Origin: Pisaster brevispinus
Taxonomy: Eukaryota; Echinodermata; Asteroidea; Forcipulatida; Asteriidae
Reading direction: 5' to 3'
Assembly (NCBI GenBank): GCA_023634235.1
Contig: JAMKCF010000043.1
Coordinates: 1 to 64,000, forward strand
DNA length: 64,000 nucleotides
The position numbers and the translations under genes were made by a program. Within the stretch, counting starts at the first letter, position 1; the number at the start of each line of letters is the position of its first letter. Positions 34,659 through 45,592 of this stretch are shown one piece after another. The notes beneath the pieces were generated by a model, which saw only the letters and a list, made by a program, of their open reading frames with translations, was not told the DNA's origin and did no database searches.

Positions 34659-36524
34659 TCATTGGTTAGCATTTGTCTTAAGGGCGTGGCCTGTACTTCC
34701 ATCCCTCATCTTTCCCACAGTCTTCTTGTTTCCAATGTCAGCATAAACCGTCTCCTCCTCAGGGTGGATGATTCTTTCCGATCCTCGCGATAGATCCAAG
34801 TCAGCGTAGATCAGACCCTCCACATTCCTCTGTCTTGGGTCATCATTGACGAGACCGTCCTCACCAAGGTCTGCCGTCTGCTCTAGTGTGGCCTGCGCTT
34901 GGGTCGTGGTGTTCGCTCGACGTTTGGAGAGATGGTATGGAATGACGCGAGGGGGTTTCTGACCGGACGGTTGACGGTCAACATTGCGTCCTGGTACAGC
35001 CAAATCCTTCACAGCTACGGTTGATTTCTGACGTTCTGGCGGAATTTGATGTTTGGAACAACTGCTCAAGGTCTGAGCGTTGTCTGTTCCACGATTCAGC
35101 TTCGATCCATCCTTCCCACCTTCGGAGACGTTACAAGACGCTTCCTCAGTGGAAATGGCGCCAATTGTCTTACGTTTGGTGCGACTGTTATCTACCACAG
35201 CATACATAGACACAGGATAGTAATGTTTATCAATACGTTTCTCCCCATCCTTGACTGATCTATCCGTTTCAGTGGACAGAGGTTTGTCCACATCGTCTGG
35301 TTCATGTTTTGTCTCTGTCTGTTGGTGTAAGTCCGATGCCGCTACTATAGCAAATGTTTCTCTCGGGAACTCAACTGACCTCACCTCTGAAAAGCCAGTG
35401 TGGTCATTTTCTTGATCAGATCCCAGAATGTCTCCACTCAGTTGAGTTTCTGATATCCCGTCTGCATCACTTTCTCCTCCATCATCTTGAGGTGTAGATG
35501 CAGAACGTGTGTTGTGAGTCGCCTTGGATTGTCTTTTGAAGACGAGACAGTAAATCAGAAATAAGATGATTAGCATCAAGAAAACAGCAGTGATAACTCC
35601 TCCTACTAAGATGAATGTGAGGTTATCAACCGAGGATGAGTCTTGGAGTTTAAGATCAGGATTGTTGGGAGAAGGTTGGATGGATGGGGACGGATGTGCT
35701 CCCTCTACGGTCATACCTGGTATGTTTCTCTTTGTTGGTGTTGTTGAGTGAGAAGACACCGCGTTCAGGGATTTTGTGCTGCCAGGGTTGGGATGGGGCT
35801 CTTCAGTCTCAGGTACTTGAGTAGCGAATATTATCGGTTTCTTCTGTGGATGAATGAGTATCAGATAGTTATCACTTCTTTTCACAGATTTAGTTCCACT
35901 GAATGCCTTACAATACACGTTAGTGTAGTTTACACTTATCTTGAGAAATGTTAAGGTGTGTTCGTCGTTATCCAAATAATAAAATGATTGATCTTGATAT
36001 CTTCTGCCGTCGGTTTCATCCACAAACCAGTGCACGATGAGGGTTGGTGGAGCTCCACGTCGTGACTGAACGTTGCAATGAAATGTAGCATTATCTCCCG
36101 TTGTTATTGGACCAAGAGGCGGCTGGACGCTGATGTCGATGAGTGATGGTATGATGAGGGTCGCAGGGGAAGAATGAGCCCAAGATTGTGTTCCATATAT
36201 GTAAAGTTTGCATCGATATCGCCTCGCATCACTTGGCTGAACTCCTGTAATCGTCAAAGACCAGTCAGGACCAGAAGACACTGAGTATCTGTCTGGAAAA
36301 TGAGGATACACACCAGCACATGTAGAAATTGCTTCAAATCTGTTGTTTGTCTCACGCTCCCAATGAATCAAACACAACCAATCTGGACAGATAGTTAAGT
36401 CAGTGTTACACCTCAGCGTGGCAGTCTCTCCTACCTCGGCTACAGTATCCTCCGGGTGACCCGTGATGACACATGCTCTGCATCTATGACACATTACAAG
36501 CACAACTAAAACAACTGGATACAT
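34659..36524 (-). CDS. Gene F: intact long-tail inhibitory-type two-Ig receptor, 621 aa
   Basis: Complete single-exon type I membrane protein. Signal peptide 1-17 (MYPVVLVVLVMCHRCRA). The V-type Ig domain spans about 18-127, with Cys39, Trp55 and Cys105 in RRYRC and a CPDWLC pair at 46-51. The second Ig domain is about 130-210 (Cys150, Trp166, Cys205). The stalk is about 225-300. One uncharged transmembrane helix lies at about 303-328. The 290-residue tail has SMYAVV (Tyr441), LIYADL (Tyr573) and TVYADI (Tyr594). These match the ITIM, ITIM and ITSM patterns that recruit SH2 phosphatases or adaptors in known families. An in-frame ATG 14 codons upstream was rejected because it precedes the hydrophobic signal and is absent in genes C and E. 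It has a longer C terminus than gene G. Ligand and signalling are inferred. Confidence 0.88.
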   Translation of the reverse strand: MYPVVLVVLVMCHRCRACVITGHPEDTVAEVGETATLRCNTDLTICPDWLCLIHWERETNNRFEAISTCAGVYPHFPDRYSVSSGPDWSLTITGVQPSDARRYRCKLYIYGTQSWAHSSPATLIIPSLIDISVQPPLGPITTGDNATFHCNVQSRRGAPPTLIVHWFVDETDGRRYQDQSFYYLDNDEHTLTFLKISVNYTNVYCKAFSGTKSVKRSDNYLILIHPQKKPIIFATQVPETEEPHPNPGSTKSLNAVSSHSTTPTKRNIPGMTVEGAHPSPSIQPSPNNPDLKLQDSSSVDNLTFILVGGVITAVFLMLIILFLIYCLVFKRQSKATHNTRSASTPQDDGGESDADGISETQLSGDILGSDQENDHTGFSEVRSVEFPRETFAIVAASDLHQQTETKHEPDDVDKPLSTETDRSVKDGEKRIDKHYYPVSMYAVVDNSRTKRKTIGAISTEEASCNVSEGGKDGSKLNRGTDNAQTLSSCSKHQIPPERQKSTVAVKDLAVPGRNVDRQPSGQKPPRVIPYHLSKRRANTTTQAQATLEQTADLGEDGLVNDDPRQRNVEGLIYADLDLSRGSERIIHPEEETVYADIGNKKTVGKMRDGSTGHALKTNANQ

Positions 36525-36760
36525 CTTTCCACGCTGAATGAAAACAGTGTATAGTGAAATATACATGTAAAGTCCTGATAGAAGCTAGCATACAAGTTTC
36601 TCTGCTCTTCCTTGACAAAGAGGTCCGCTACCCAAAATGTCCAAAGTGTTGGAGCTGTAAATAATGATGTTGTCTCATTAACGGGACACTGCAAATAACA
36701 TGTGTGTCTGGTTATGTTAGTTTCCTCTTGAACCAAGACGGGCATGACTTCCTCTATTTA
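36525..36760 (-). promoter_or_regulatory. Conserved 5' flank of gene F
   Basis: Plus-strand reading: GAAAACAGTGTATAGTGAAA next to the start codon, GAAGCTAGCATACAAG, CTTGACAAAGAGGTCCGC (36611-36628), CGGGACACTGCAAATAA and GACTTCCTCT (36746-36755). The last gives a GAGGAAGT ETS-type core on the gene strand about 225 bp upstream. The order is kept across the family. No TATA box was assigned. Confidence 0.55.
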
Positions 36761-36952
36761 AAGCCATTCTTTTTGACAGCCTCATTTTCAAAACACGTAT
36801 CAGTCTACGCTCTGTAAGCCATTCTTTTTGACAGCCTGGTTTTCAACACACGTATCAGTCTATGCTCTGTGAGCCAGTTTCTTTATCAGCATCAAATTCA
36901 ACATACGCGTCAGTCTATGCCCTTCGGGCTAGTCTATTTGCAACACACTTAA
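36761..36952. repeat. About 56-bp minisatellite (copy 3)
   Basis: About 3.5 units of the CTCTGTGAGCCAGT / CAGCCTCATTTTCAACAC family. Same position relative to gene F as 2761-2952 has to gene A. Confidence 0.75.
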
Positions 36953-37050
36953 TACCAGAAACGACACTGTATTTTTGTTTTATCAAGTAATAAATCACAA
37001 GGGACGCTAATTGAGTAAATTTCAAATAATTTGAGCTTGAACATGACTTT

Positions 37051-37125
37051 TGACTGGAGCAAACTTGAACCAACGACCTATAGATTAACCTACCGGCGCT
37101 CTACCAGCTGTAAGCGGTCTCCCTT
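37051..37125 (-). repeat. tRNA-derived SINE (copy 2)
   Basis: Minus strand carries AGCTGGTAGAGCGCCGG (A-box-like) and GGTTCAAGTTTGC (B-box-like). It is the duplicate of 3071-3140. Confidence 0.55.
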
Positions 37126-38150
37126 TTAGTCAAAATATGTGTTCAGTCAGAGGCCATAATAACCAACAGCTGTCATTTAGCCAGGAATCAATACAAGTGA
37201 ACAGAGAAAAAGACAAAATCTGTACACTTATAAATTATTTAGATCTACGCTCGTATCCAACTGGAGGGGATGCGGCGACAAATATAGAAACTCAAGAGCA
37301 TTAAATTATATTTAAAGAAAATTGGTATTAACAATAAGACACAACTAGTTCTCAATTACCAATCTCAACTTTATTTCAAAAGTATATTCTCCTCAAATAT
37401 TCACAAGCGGGCATGGTCTTACCGTTTCTGTCAGCATAATACTAAAAAATGTCTCCATTGGGTACTGGGACAAATTCCAATCAATTAAATTAATTGTGAT
37501 TTATAGTGTTGATAATTAGCGCAGTACAAAAAAAACCAGATAATTACCAATATGTGTTGAGGAGTCGTTATCGAGTACTGCTACTGGGCATTCATCTCGC
37601 GATCGGGTCATCTGCTTCATTATCCGGTTATTTCAATTTATGTTGTGTAATTTGATTTGGATTAAAATCAGGATAGAAAACAACAACATATATTATTTCA
37701 CTTGAAGGGCAGACCAAAAGAAAACATCTATGTCCTTATCCTTACCTTAATCAATGACCTAGTTTGAGGAAACGGAATACATGTATTTAATTTGGTCGCG
37801 GAAATAAAGTTGTCTGATTTAGCTAAACAAAATGAGAAATGGCAGAAGAATAGTCTGTTCCTACTATTAACCAGGGGAAATGAAAGTTGTTTTTGTTTTT
37901 ACTTTTCAGGGATCTGTCATAGCTTGGTTTAAGTCAACGTAATGCTGATGTATTGGCAAAATTATCAAGAAAGATACAATACAAGTCATATCTGAAAATT
38001 TCAGCTGAACACAGTGTTTTTTGGTTTTAACTTGTTGACAGAACAGCAAAAACCTCTAACTGTATTTTCACAAAAACGTCAAATCCATCCACCTTAGCGA
38101 TCTGGATCTGCCCTTAAGTCTTTCAAAGTTGTTCAAACTATTTCAACTAA
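37126..38150. repeat. Gene-flank repeats and block S3 left part (copy 4)
   Basis: 37240-37600 matches 3260-3400, 22090-22400 and 57010-57400. 37740-38100 matches 6270-6560. 38101-38150 is the middle of an exon-like module, reached by an internal deletion and then cut by the next insertion. Confidence 0.65.
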
Positions 38151-39345
38151 TCGATTTGAGGCCAATACTTTGAGCTGCAAATAATTTATTGCCACTAGAC
38201 AGTCTGGCGGGTTGCCCGGGGGCATGGGGCATAGTTTGCTTCGTGGTCGGACGCTGGTACAATTTAACTGCCCATTGGTCGTTGCCGTGTCAGTTGATTT
38301 ACGGCTTGTTTTTCTGGGCGGCGTCCCCCTTGGTTGGACCCGGCGTTCCACATGGCAAAATACACTTCACTTCTGTTTGAGCAGTCCTCTTGTGCTTAGG
38401 AAAATCAGTTTCGTTAAATTCCCGCCACCTTCCCCTACATATCACATTTACAGCTAATTTGTGGCATAATATATCATCGCATTGGTGTTACCTCCCTAAG
38501 TTGAGGTATAACGGTAACTCTAGCCAGGGTATGCTTCGGGATTGTTTTGTTTTTAATAAAATTGCTTGTAATTATTCTAATCATCTTGTTGGCATGAGAT
38601 AGTAAGCATGACGGGCCAACGTACGTTCTCAAGTTGCCCACTGGGTTTCGAGTTTGCCTATTCGGCTACTATCCCGATCGGGTCTTTGCAAGCACATCCG
38701 GATTTTCATTGTGTACACCTTCATAGTCCTCGGGTGTAATCATTCAATTGTTACTTTTTGAATCATTTGGTCTTATTTGGTTTATTTATACCTGTTGCCA
38801 AATTTTGCTTTGCAATTTATTCTGCCATTGACCTGCTAGCACTATGGTATTATGATTGATTTGATTAACATGCAACCCGGCGTAGGCCTTTTGAGATGTT
38901 ATTTAACTGTTCCCTTGTCCTTTATTAAATGAGGATTTCGCGGATTGGATTGCTACCGGAAATCAATTTTGAGTATTATTGTATAAGATTTCGCGGATTG
39001 GATTACTACCGGAAATCAATTTTAAGAATTATTGTATAAGATTTTGCGGATTGGATTACTACCGGAAATCAATGTTGATATTGTCCACGTGGATCAAATT
39101 ATACTGCCGGAGATCAGTACTCTTCTTGCAAATATATTATGATTTTGCGGATTGGATTGCGGATTGGATTACTACCGGAAAGATTTGCTTTCAATTTTGA
39201 AAATTAAGTTCGGTTAAATGGTTGCATTTGTGACAAAATGTTCATGGTTCTAAGATCATGTAATTATCTGTGTATTCAATTAGAATAAAAGGCTGCTCCA
39301 GCCACTCAGTACAAAATAAGTGTTTATACTTATCGTATGTGGTAA
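38151..39345. mobile_element. 1.2-kb unclassified insertion splitting an exon-like module
   Basis: Sister copies read CTCAACTAAAGAGGGGCC continuously (for example 58279-58295). Here TTTCAACTAA at 38150 and TAAAGAGGGG at 39346 are separated by 1195 bp of unrelated sequence, with TAA on both sides. The left part is GC-richer (38200-38400). Near the right end are AGAATAAAAGGCTGC and a tandem repeat. No inverted ends or reverse transcriptase were found. A solo LTR-like or other non-coding element is possible. Confidence 0.6.
38934..39185. repeat. 53-bp tandem repeat inside the insertion
   Basis: Three regular units start at 38934, 38987 and 39040, each with GCGGATTGGATTACTACCGG followed by AAATCAATTTT. 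A diverged fourth lies near 39141. This is a tandem array within the inserted element. Confidence 0.85.
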
Positions 39346-41070
39346 TAAAGAGGGGCCCCGAGGTCAAATTCAGTTTTGTGCTACACTTATCTTTCAAAAC
39401 ATAGAATCCTCCTGCAAGTGAGGAAAAAATTACTAACTTGAATGGTATGAAATGTGAAACATGACATCATTGGACATCAACAACAAACGGGTCTGTACAT
39501 TTCAAAGAGGATTTTTCGCGCCGGTGAAAAGGTCAAATTCAATGCCGTTTGATTGAACATCATCCAAATTCAGCTATGAACTAAATAAAACAAATCTGTT
39601 CAAAAACGTACAGACCATATATTTGAAAAGTGATGTCAGCGAACGTTTTTGAATTTTGGACGAAAAATTGCACTTGAGGGTATCAAACACAATAGCATTT
39701 TATACTGAGGTTAGAGACTTGTAATTATTTGTAATTTTCATAAATACTCTTTGCATTGGAAAATGAGTGGGTCACAAACTGAATTTGACCTTGGAGCCCT
39801 CTTTAAACAGAAGACGAACCATGGATTAACATTCACATATCAACTAAGCTGGCGACAAAAACTTGCAGTACAGACTTCAATCAGGATGTGTCATCTTATT
39901 ATCACTAAATTGACGTAACGAAAACTAGGCTGGAAGAATTATAGTCTGGTACCTCTTTCCTATAAATCACATCAGTATTCACGGCTGTTGTTGGAGAGAG
40001 GGAATATGGCTAAGTTTAGGGTCAGCTTGATTGAGGTACAAAATAAACCTCTTGAGATTAAACATATTAGTTTGTTTGTTTTTCTCACAATGAGATTTTA
40101 AAAACAAGGAAATGGTTATGGGCGTAAGCCCCTTTTGCTAGACCCAGAACATCACAGATGTTACAATTCAGAAGGTTTACAGATTCCGTACATCACCAGA
40201 GATACAAATTTTAAGGTTTAGACACAATGTAAACTAGTTATTTCTCCCTTTGGAGACAACTTTCTTTCTTTCAAGAAAATGTAACGGGCTCAAATAGGTT
40301 TTGAGAAAATCCCAAAACCAAGAAAAAACACATGATAAATCACATGCATGTTTTCTATTTTGGTATTTGTTCAGGCTTTATACCGTGTTTTCACCATGTT
40401 TTCTAAGACAAAATTTTGAAAACATTTAATTAACAAAAGTTAGATCATAACCACCGACATCTCCAGCGACTGCAACACCCACAAATCCTAACTATCAAAA
40501 TGAAATGGAAAACTGCTTCGTAGAAAACTGACAGGATCCAGAAGAATTTATGAAAAACACAAACAAACCTTAATGGAATGAAACTAAAAAAGAAAAGATG
40601 ATATGCCAGCAGCAAAAGGGAACTAACGACAATAAACTTGATAGTGAAAGCCGCCATCTTAATTGTGTGGAAAAGTACTCAATATAAACATCTCGGTGTC
40701 TGGGCATTGGTTAGCGTTTTGACTGGAATCGACAAGTCACTGCAAAAACGTTTCATCCCCCCAAAATAGCCTTTATATGGACGCATATATTTGAAATTGA
40801 ACCACCATGGCAAAAAATAGCGTACAAATCCCGACCAAAAACTTGCTGTACCCCAAAAATCTTGCCACACCCCGGTCCCCTGTTAATTTGATCTCATTGC
40901 GGTCTTTGCTCAAGCATGATAAAACAACATTATTTAGGTGGGGTTAGGTGGGGGCAGGGGGTTGAAGTGACGGGCAGGTTCAGGTTATTATAAAAGTCTT
41001 TTTTTCAGGATTGTAGGTCTATTCTCCCTAAATGCTTAATATTGCTGGTATGGATTACAAGAAACACATC
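39346..41070. repeat. Block S3 right part and block S4 (copy 2)
   Basis: 39346-39800 matches 7110-7560 and 58285-58700. 39800-41070 matches 29901-31200. Confidence 0.7.
40445..40657 (-). other. Candidate small secretory ORF or signal exon (70 codons), copy 2
   Basis: Paralogue of 30564-30779. It opens with MAAFTIKFIVVSSLLLLAYH and ends ICGCCSRWRCRWL. The start context and frame are kept in both copies even though the nucleotide sequences differ by substitutions and small indels. Confidence 0.3.
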
Positions 41071-41079
41071 AGCTAATTT

Positions 41080-43807
41080 AAATCGAATTTGAGGTGAATG
41101 GTAAATGTCGTTAATTATAAATTACTGTGAATTCTTATAGTCGGAACATGTTTTTTCAATTCAATATTGTTTTCTCTTTTATTATTACTTTCTTACACAA
41201 AGTCCTATAAGTTTTATATACACAATGTGTGCACGGCTCGTTAGGTCTGAGTGCAAGACTTAAACCACTAGATTTAAGAATGATTATAGCAAATATCTTT
41301 CTTATTTTTTTTAGATAAACTCATCTTGGCCTCTCCCCTACTTGTGGAGGGTCGGCATCATCTAATAGAATCGGTTGATAAGTTTTATAAACAAATTCAA
41401 TAATGTTAAATTGGAGATTACTTGTGATTGTTTGACTCACAATGAATGCCTTCACATCGGTGAAACTATCTGGAATAACTAGTCAGGTATTTACTAGTTT
41501 GTGGGCGGGGCAATGGAGTTGATAGAAGGTGGTGGCTCCTTGCCACAATACAAGAGAGTTCAGAAGTAAACGTTTCTTTCAAATTAGTGTAAAGATAACA
41601 GTATCTAGGTTAATCAACGCCCAACTGTTAAACTTTAAATTTCCATCCCCTGTTTGGGTACAGCCAAATCACCACTGGGGCTCCATTAATACAAATGTAA
41701 TCTTTCTAAATCAATAAACCGCGTAGATTACACTGCCTTGAGAGCTAGTAGTGCGGTTTAATAGCGGAAAATTGATGTTTGGATTTACTATACACAAAGA
41801 GGAAATGCTCTCACTTACTTAGCCTCAGGGAAGCATGTGTAGTGATGCTGTCTCAGAAAAACACTGAATTGGTGCAAGATTCTCTCACAATTTCCTAATT
41901 TACCCCATCCTTCCTAACAGTCCTATCCCATTTAACTTTTACATTTTGAAAGAATCAACTTAAAAAAGATTACTCCTAAATTTGTTTACGATCTCTCTTT
42001 TTTAGCGTTTCTTATGCAGCTGCATAGTAAATCTACGTAATTAATTAAAATACAAGTAATTAGCCACACGCAAAAACATTAAACAATTTAAAAGTTTAAA
42101 GACCTGATCGATAATGGAAAACTTCACAAGGACATTTAACAATACTGTCTAACAGTTGCAATCTTTATAAAAGTCAAGTTCACGATTTTTTTTTAAAGAA
42201 ACAAAATTACTCTTTCTGCATCGGCCGTGGTACCCGTGCTGACTCCCTAGAGGGTAAATGAACCCATCCCCGTTGGGATACATCGTCTCATTTTGTATCT
42301 AAACAACTTTACTTTTGGTATTTTGATTAAAAGGGAATGACTGTGGCTTTAGAAAATGAATGTGGTCTTGGGAATAGTATGATTGCTGGTTTTAGCCTTT
42401 CACTGATTTATGAAAAGATGTATGGAGACACTCTGACGAGGGGCAGAGGGGTAAAATATTACACTGGTAAACAAACCGGTTCTTACATTTCTTTGTTCTT
42501 TTTTGTTTCCTTGCTGTGCCCTGTGGAGTGTAGTCTGCAACGAAAACATGGACAGTATTTGCGGCTGGAGGTTATGTGCTATTCACCTAAGCTGGAAATG
42601 GGTCCCATTGTTTTGCGCATCATTGAGTCTTAGAAAGGTCCATAAAAGACCCGCTGCGTAGTTACAGACTTGATCTTGCCTTCAAGCTCATTCAAATCGC
42701 ATTGAAGTTGGTTTCGGAACCAACAAAAATGCCAATGACAATATGTATGCTAGTCCAGAAGCTTGCATAAGCAGTGTACTTTTCAGTTGAGTATCAAGAA
42801 TTGGCACTAGGCCTAGTACTTGAGTACGGGTACTTGGGTCATTGAGTACTAGGACGAGTACAAGTATCCAGGTAGGGCCTACCCAGTAATTTGATATCCG
42901 AGAAACGGTTATTAGTAAACAAGATCTCTGAATACGAATAGGCCTACGAGTAATTCAAAAATATGAACAAACCATCAGATAATTTGTTTTATCATTAAAA
43001 CCAATTACCTAAAAGCTCAGCTAAAGTGCTATCTTAAGTTAACATGTTTTATGAGTAAATTAATTAAATAATAAAATTTAATGAGTTTTCTGAGTAGATA
43101 TTTGACTGAGTTAGTTCCTTGTTAAATTCATACTTACTTCCTCATAATTGACCAGAAAACGCCCGTTTAAAAAGTCTATGACATTATTACTGATTTGTTG
43201 CCAGAAGTTATAAACATGTCTTAAAAGTAAATTTACAACAATTATAAACAACATTACGAGAGGCTGTCAGAAAATTACAGGATCTTCTTAGAGTATACTA
43301 CCTGGGAAAGAGGTTGAGGGGTTGATACTATTGAGGCTGTACACGCAAGTGAAGAACTTAGATACATAGCATGATTTGATTAGAATGTTTGAACTCTCAG
43401 TTTTATCTTGAAATTGTTGAGAATTTTGGACAGCCCCTTGTCATCGTCATCAAATGAAACTTACAATACCGGATTAAGTGTTAAACAATCGATATCTAAC
43501 AATAATTTTGGTTCAATAAGTTACCATGACTTGTTATATTTTTAGGTTCAACCATTGATGGTTGGTAAAATTAAAATTGTATTTCGTCATTGCCAAAATA
43601 ACTATTCACTAATTCTCCAAAATGTCAGAAAATTTCGAATTTCAATCGTTGTTGGTTTGAGACAATATCGACGAGACAGACTAAAAATAAAATAAAAAAT
43701 ACCTTGTTTTCTCCCCAATCTCTTTCTCATTTTTTTTTTTGTCACTGGTTATAAATTGTTTTAAGGGCGTGGCATGTAGTTACCTCCCTCATCTTTCCCA
43801 CAGTCTT
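41080..43807. repeat. Blocks S2 (copy 4) and S1 (copy 3), 3' flank of gene G
   Basis: 41080-42060 matches 8080-9140. 42220-42330 matches 9195-9310 (GACTCCCT...GAGG segment). 42530-43740 matches 9670-10970. No gene seen apart from the end of gene G. Confidence 0.7.
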
Positions 43808-45592
43808 CTAGTTTCCAATGTCAGGATAAACCGTCTCCTCCTCCGGGTGGATGATTATTGCCGATCCTCGCGATAGATCCAAGTCAGCGTAGATCAGACC
43901 TTCCACATTCCACTGTCTTGGGTCATCCTTGACGAGACCGTCCTTACCACGGTCTGCCGTCTGCTCTAGTGCGGCCTTGGCTTGGGTCGTGGTGTTCGCT
44001 CGGCGTTTGGAGAGATGGTACGGGGTGACGCTAGGGGGTTTCTGACCGGACGGTTGACGGTCAACAACGCGCCCTGGTACCGGCAAATCCTTCACAGCGA
44101 CGGTTGATTTATTACGCTCAGACGGACTGTCATTATTGGAACAACTACTCAGGGTCTGAGCGATGTCTGTTCCGCAATTCAGCCTCGATCCATCGTTCCC
44201 AACTCCGGAGACTTTCCTAGACGCCTCTTCAGTGGAAATGGCGCCAAATATCTTGCATTTGGCGCGACTTTCATCCACCACAGCGTACATGGACTCAAAA
44301 TGATTCTGTTTGTCATTACGTTTCTTCCCATCTTTGACTGATCCATCAGTTTTAGTGGACAGAGGTTTTTCCACGGGGTCTTGATCATGTTTCGTCTCTG
44401 CCTGTTGGTGTAAGTCCAATGTCACTACTACACCGATTGTTTCTCTCAGGAACTCAACTGACCTCTCCCCTGCAGAGCTAGTGCGGTCAAATTCTTGATT
44501 ACACCTCGGAGTGACTCCGTGCAGTTGGGTTTCTGAAATCTCGTCTGCTTCACTTTCTCCTTCACCACTTTTAGGTGTAGATGCAGAACGTGTGTTGTCT
44601 GTCGCTTTGGATTGTTTTTTGAAGACGAGACAGTAAATAAGGAATGAGATGACTAGCATTAAAAAGACAGCAGTGATAACTCCTCCTACTAAGATGAATG
44701 TTTTATTATCATCCGAGGATGAGTATTGGATCTTAAGGTCAGGGTTCTTGGTAGAAGAATAGATGGATGTGGACTGGTGTGCTCCCTCAACGGCCAAACT
44801 CGGTATGTATCCCTCTCTTGGTGTTGTTGAGTAAGAAGACACCGTGCTGTCACGGTTGGGATGAGACTCTTCAGTCTGAGGTATTTGAGTAGCGGATGTT
44901 ACCAATTTCTTCTGAGGATGAATAAGTATCAGATAGTTGTCACTTTTTTTCACGTATTTAGTTCCACTGAATGCCTTACAATACACGTTAGTGTAGTTAA
45001 CACTTATCTTAAGAAATGTCAAGGTGTGTCCGTCGTTATCCAAATGATAAAATGATTGATCTTGAAATGTTTTAACGTCGGTTCCATTCACAAACCAATT
45101 CACATTGAGGGTTGGTAGAGCTCTACGTTCTGGCTGAACGTTACAATGGAATGTAGCATTTTCTCCAGTTATTATTGGACGATGAGGCAGTTGGACACTG
45201 ACGTCGATTAGTGAAGGTATGATGAGGGTCGCAGGGGAAGAATAAGCCCAGGTGTTTGTTCCAAATGAGTAAATGCTGCATCGATATCGCCTCGCATCAC
45301 TTGACTGGACATCTGTAATCGTTAAAGACCAGTCAGGACCAGAAGATACTGAATATCTGTCTGGATACTGATGATACACAGAAGCACATGTAGTAATTGT
45401 TTTAAATGTGTCTGTTGTCTCACTCTGCCAATGAAGGTAACATTTGGCATAATCACACGTAGTGACGTCAGTGCTACACGTCAACGTGGCGGTCTCTCCT
45501 ACCTCGGCAGCAGTGTCTTCTGGATGTCCGTTGATTACACACGCTCTACATCCATAAGACAATACAAGCACAACCAGAACAACTGGATACAT
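43808..45592 (-). CDS. Gene G: intact long-tail inhibitory-type two-Ig receptor, 594 aa
   Basis: Complete single-exon type I membrane protein. Signal peptide 1-17 (MYPVVLVVLVLSYGCRA). The V domain spans about 18-127 (Cys39, Trp55, Cys105; CDYAKC pair at 46-51). The second Ig domain is about 130-210 (Cys150, Trp166, Cys205). The stalk is about 225-296 and the transmembrane helix about 299-323. The tail carries SMYAVV (Tyr436), LIYADL (Tyr568) and TVYPDI (Tyr589), ending at GN. The stop is a TAG where F and D have Lys or Met, so it lacks their 15-25 residue extension but keeps all tyrosine motifs. The start is placed at the ATG of the signal peptide. An in-frame ATG 20 codons upstream exists but would put a polar leader first. 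Same inferred role as gene F. Confidence 0.88.
   Translation of the reverse strand: MYPVVLVVLVLSYGCRACVINGHPEDTAAEVGETATLTCSTDVTTCDYAKCYLHWQSETTDTFKTITTCASVYHQYPDRYSVSSGPDWSLTITDVQSSDARRYRCSIYSFGTNTWAYSSPATLIIPSLIDVSVQLPHRPIITGENATFHCNVQPERRALPTLNVNWFVNGTDVKTFQDQSFYHLDNDGHTLTFLKISVNYTNVYCKAFSGTKYVKKSDNYLILIHPQKKLVTSATQIPQTEESHPNRDSTVSSYSTTPREGYIPSLAVEGAHQSTSIYSSTKNPDLKIQYSSSDDNKTFILVGGVITAVFLMLVISFLIYCLVFKKQSKATDNTRSASTPKSGEGESEADEISETQLHGVTPRCNQEFDRTSSAGERSVEFLRETIGVVVTLDLHQQAETKHDQDPVEKPLSTKTDGSVKDGKKRNDKQNHFESMYAVVDESRAKCKIFGAISTEEASRKVSGVGNDGSRLNCGTDIAQTLSSCSNNDSPSERNKSTVAVKDLPVPGRVVDRQPSGQKPPSVTPYHLSKRRANTTTQAKAALEQTADRGKDGLVKDDPRQWNVEGLIYADLDLSRGSAIIIHPEEETVYPDIGN

Noticed and set aside
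34659..34810. Paired YADL/YADI motifs as a classical ITAM
   Set aside because: The motifs are separated by 17 residues, longer than ITAM spacing of about 6-12. An ITIM plus ITSM reading fits better.
36524..36566. Upstream in-frame ATG of gene F (and similar ones in B, D, G)
   Set aside because: Adds a polar leader before the hydrophobic signal and is absent in genes C and E. The ATG at the signal peptide is preferred.
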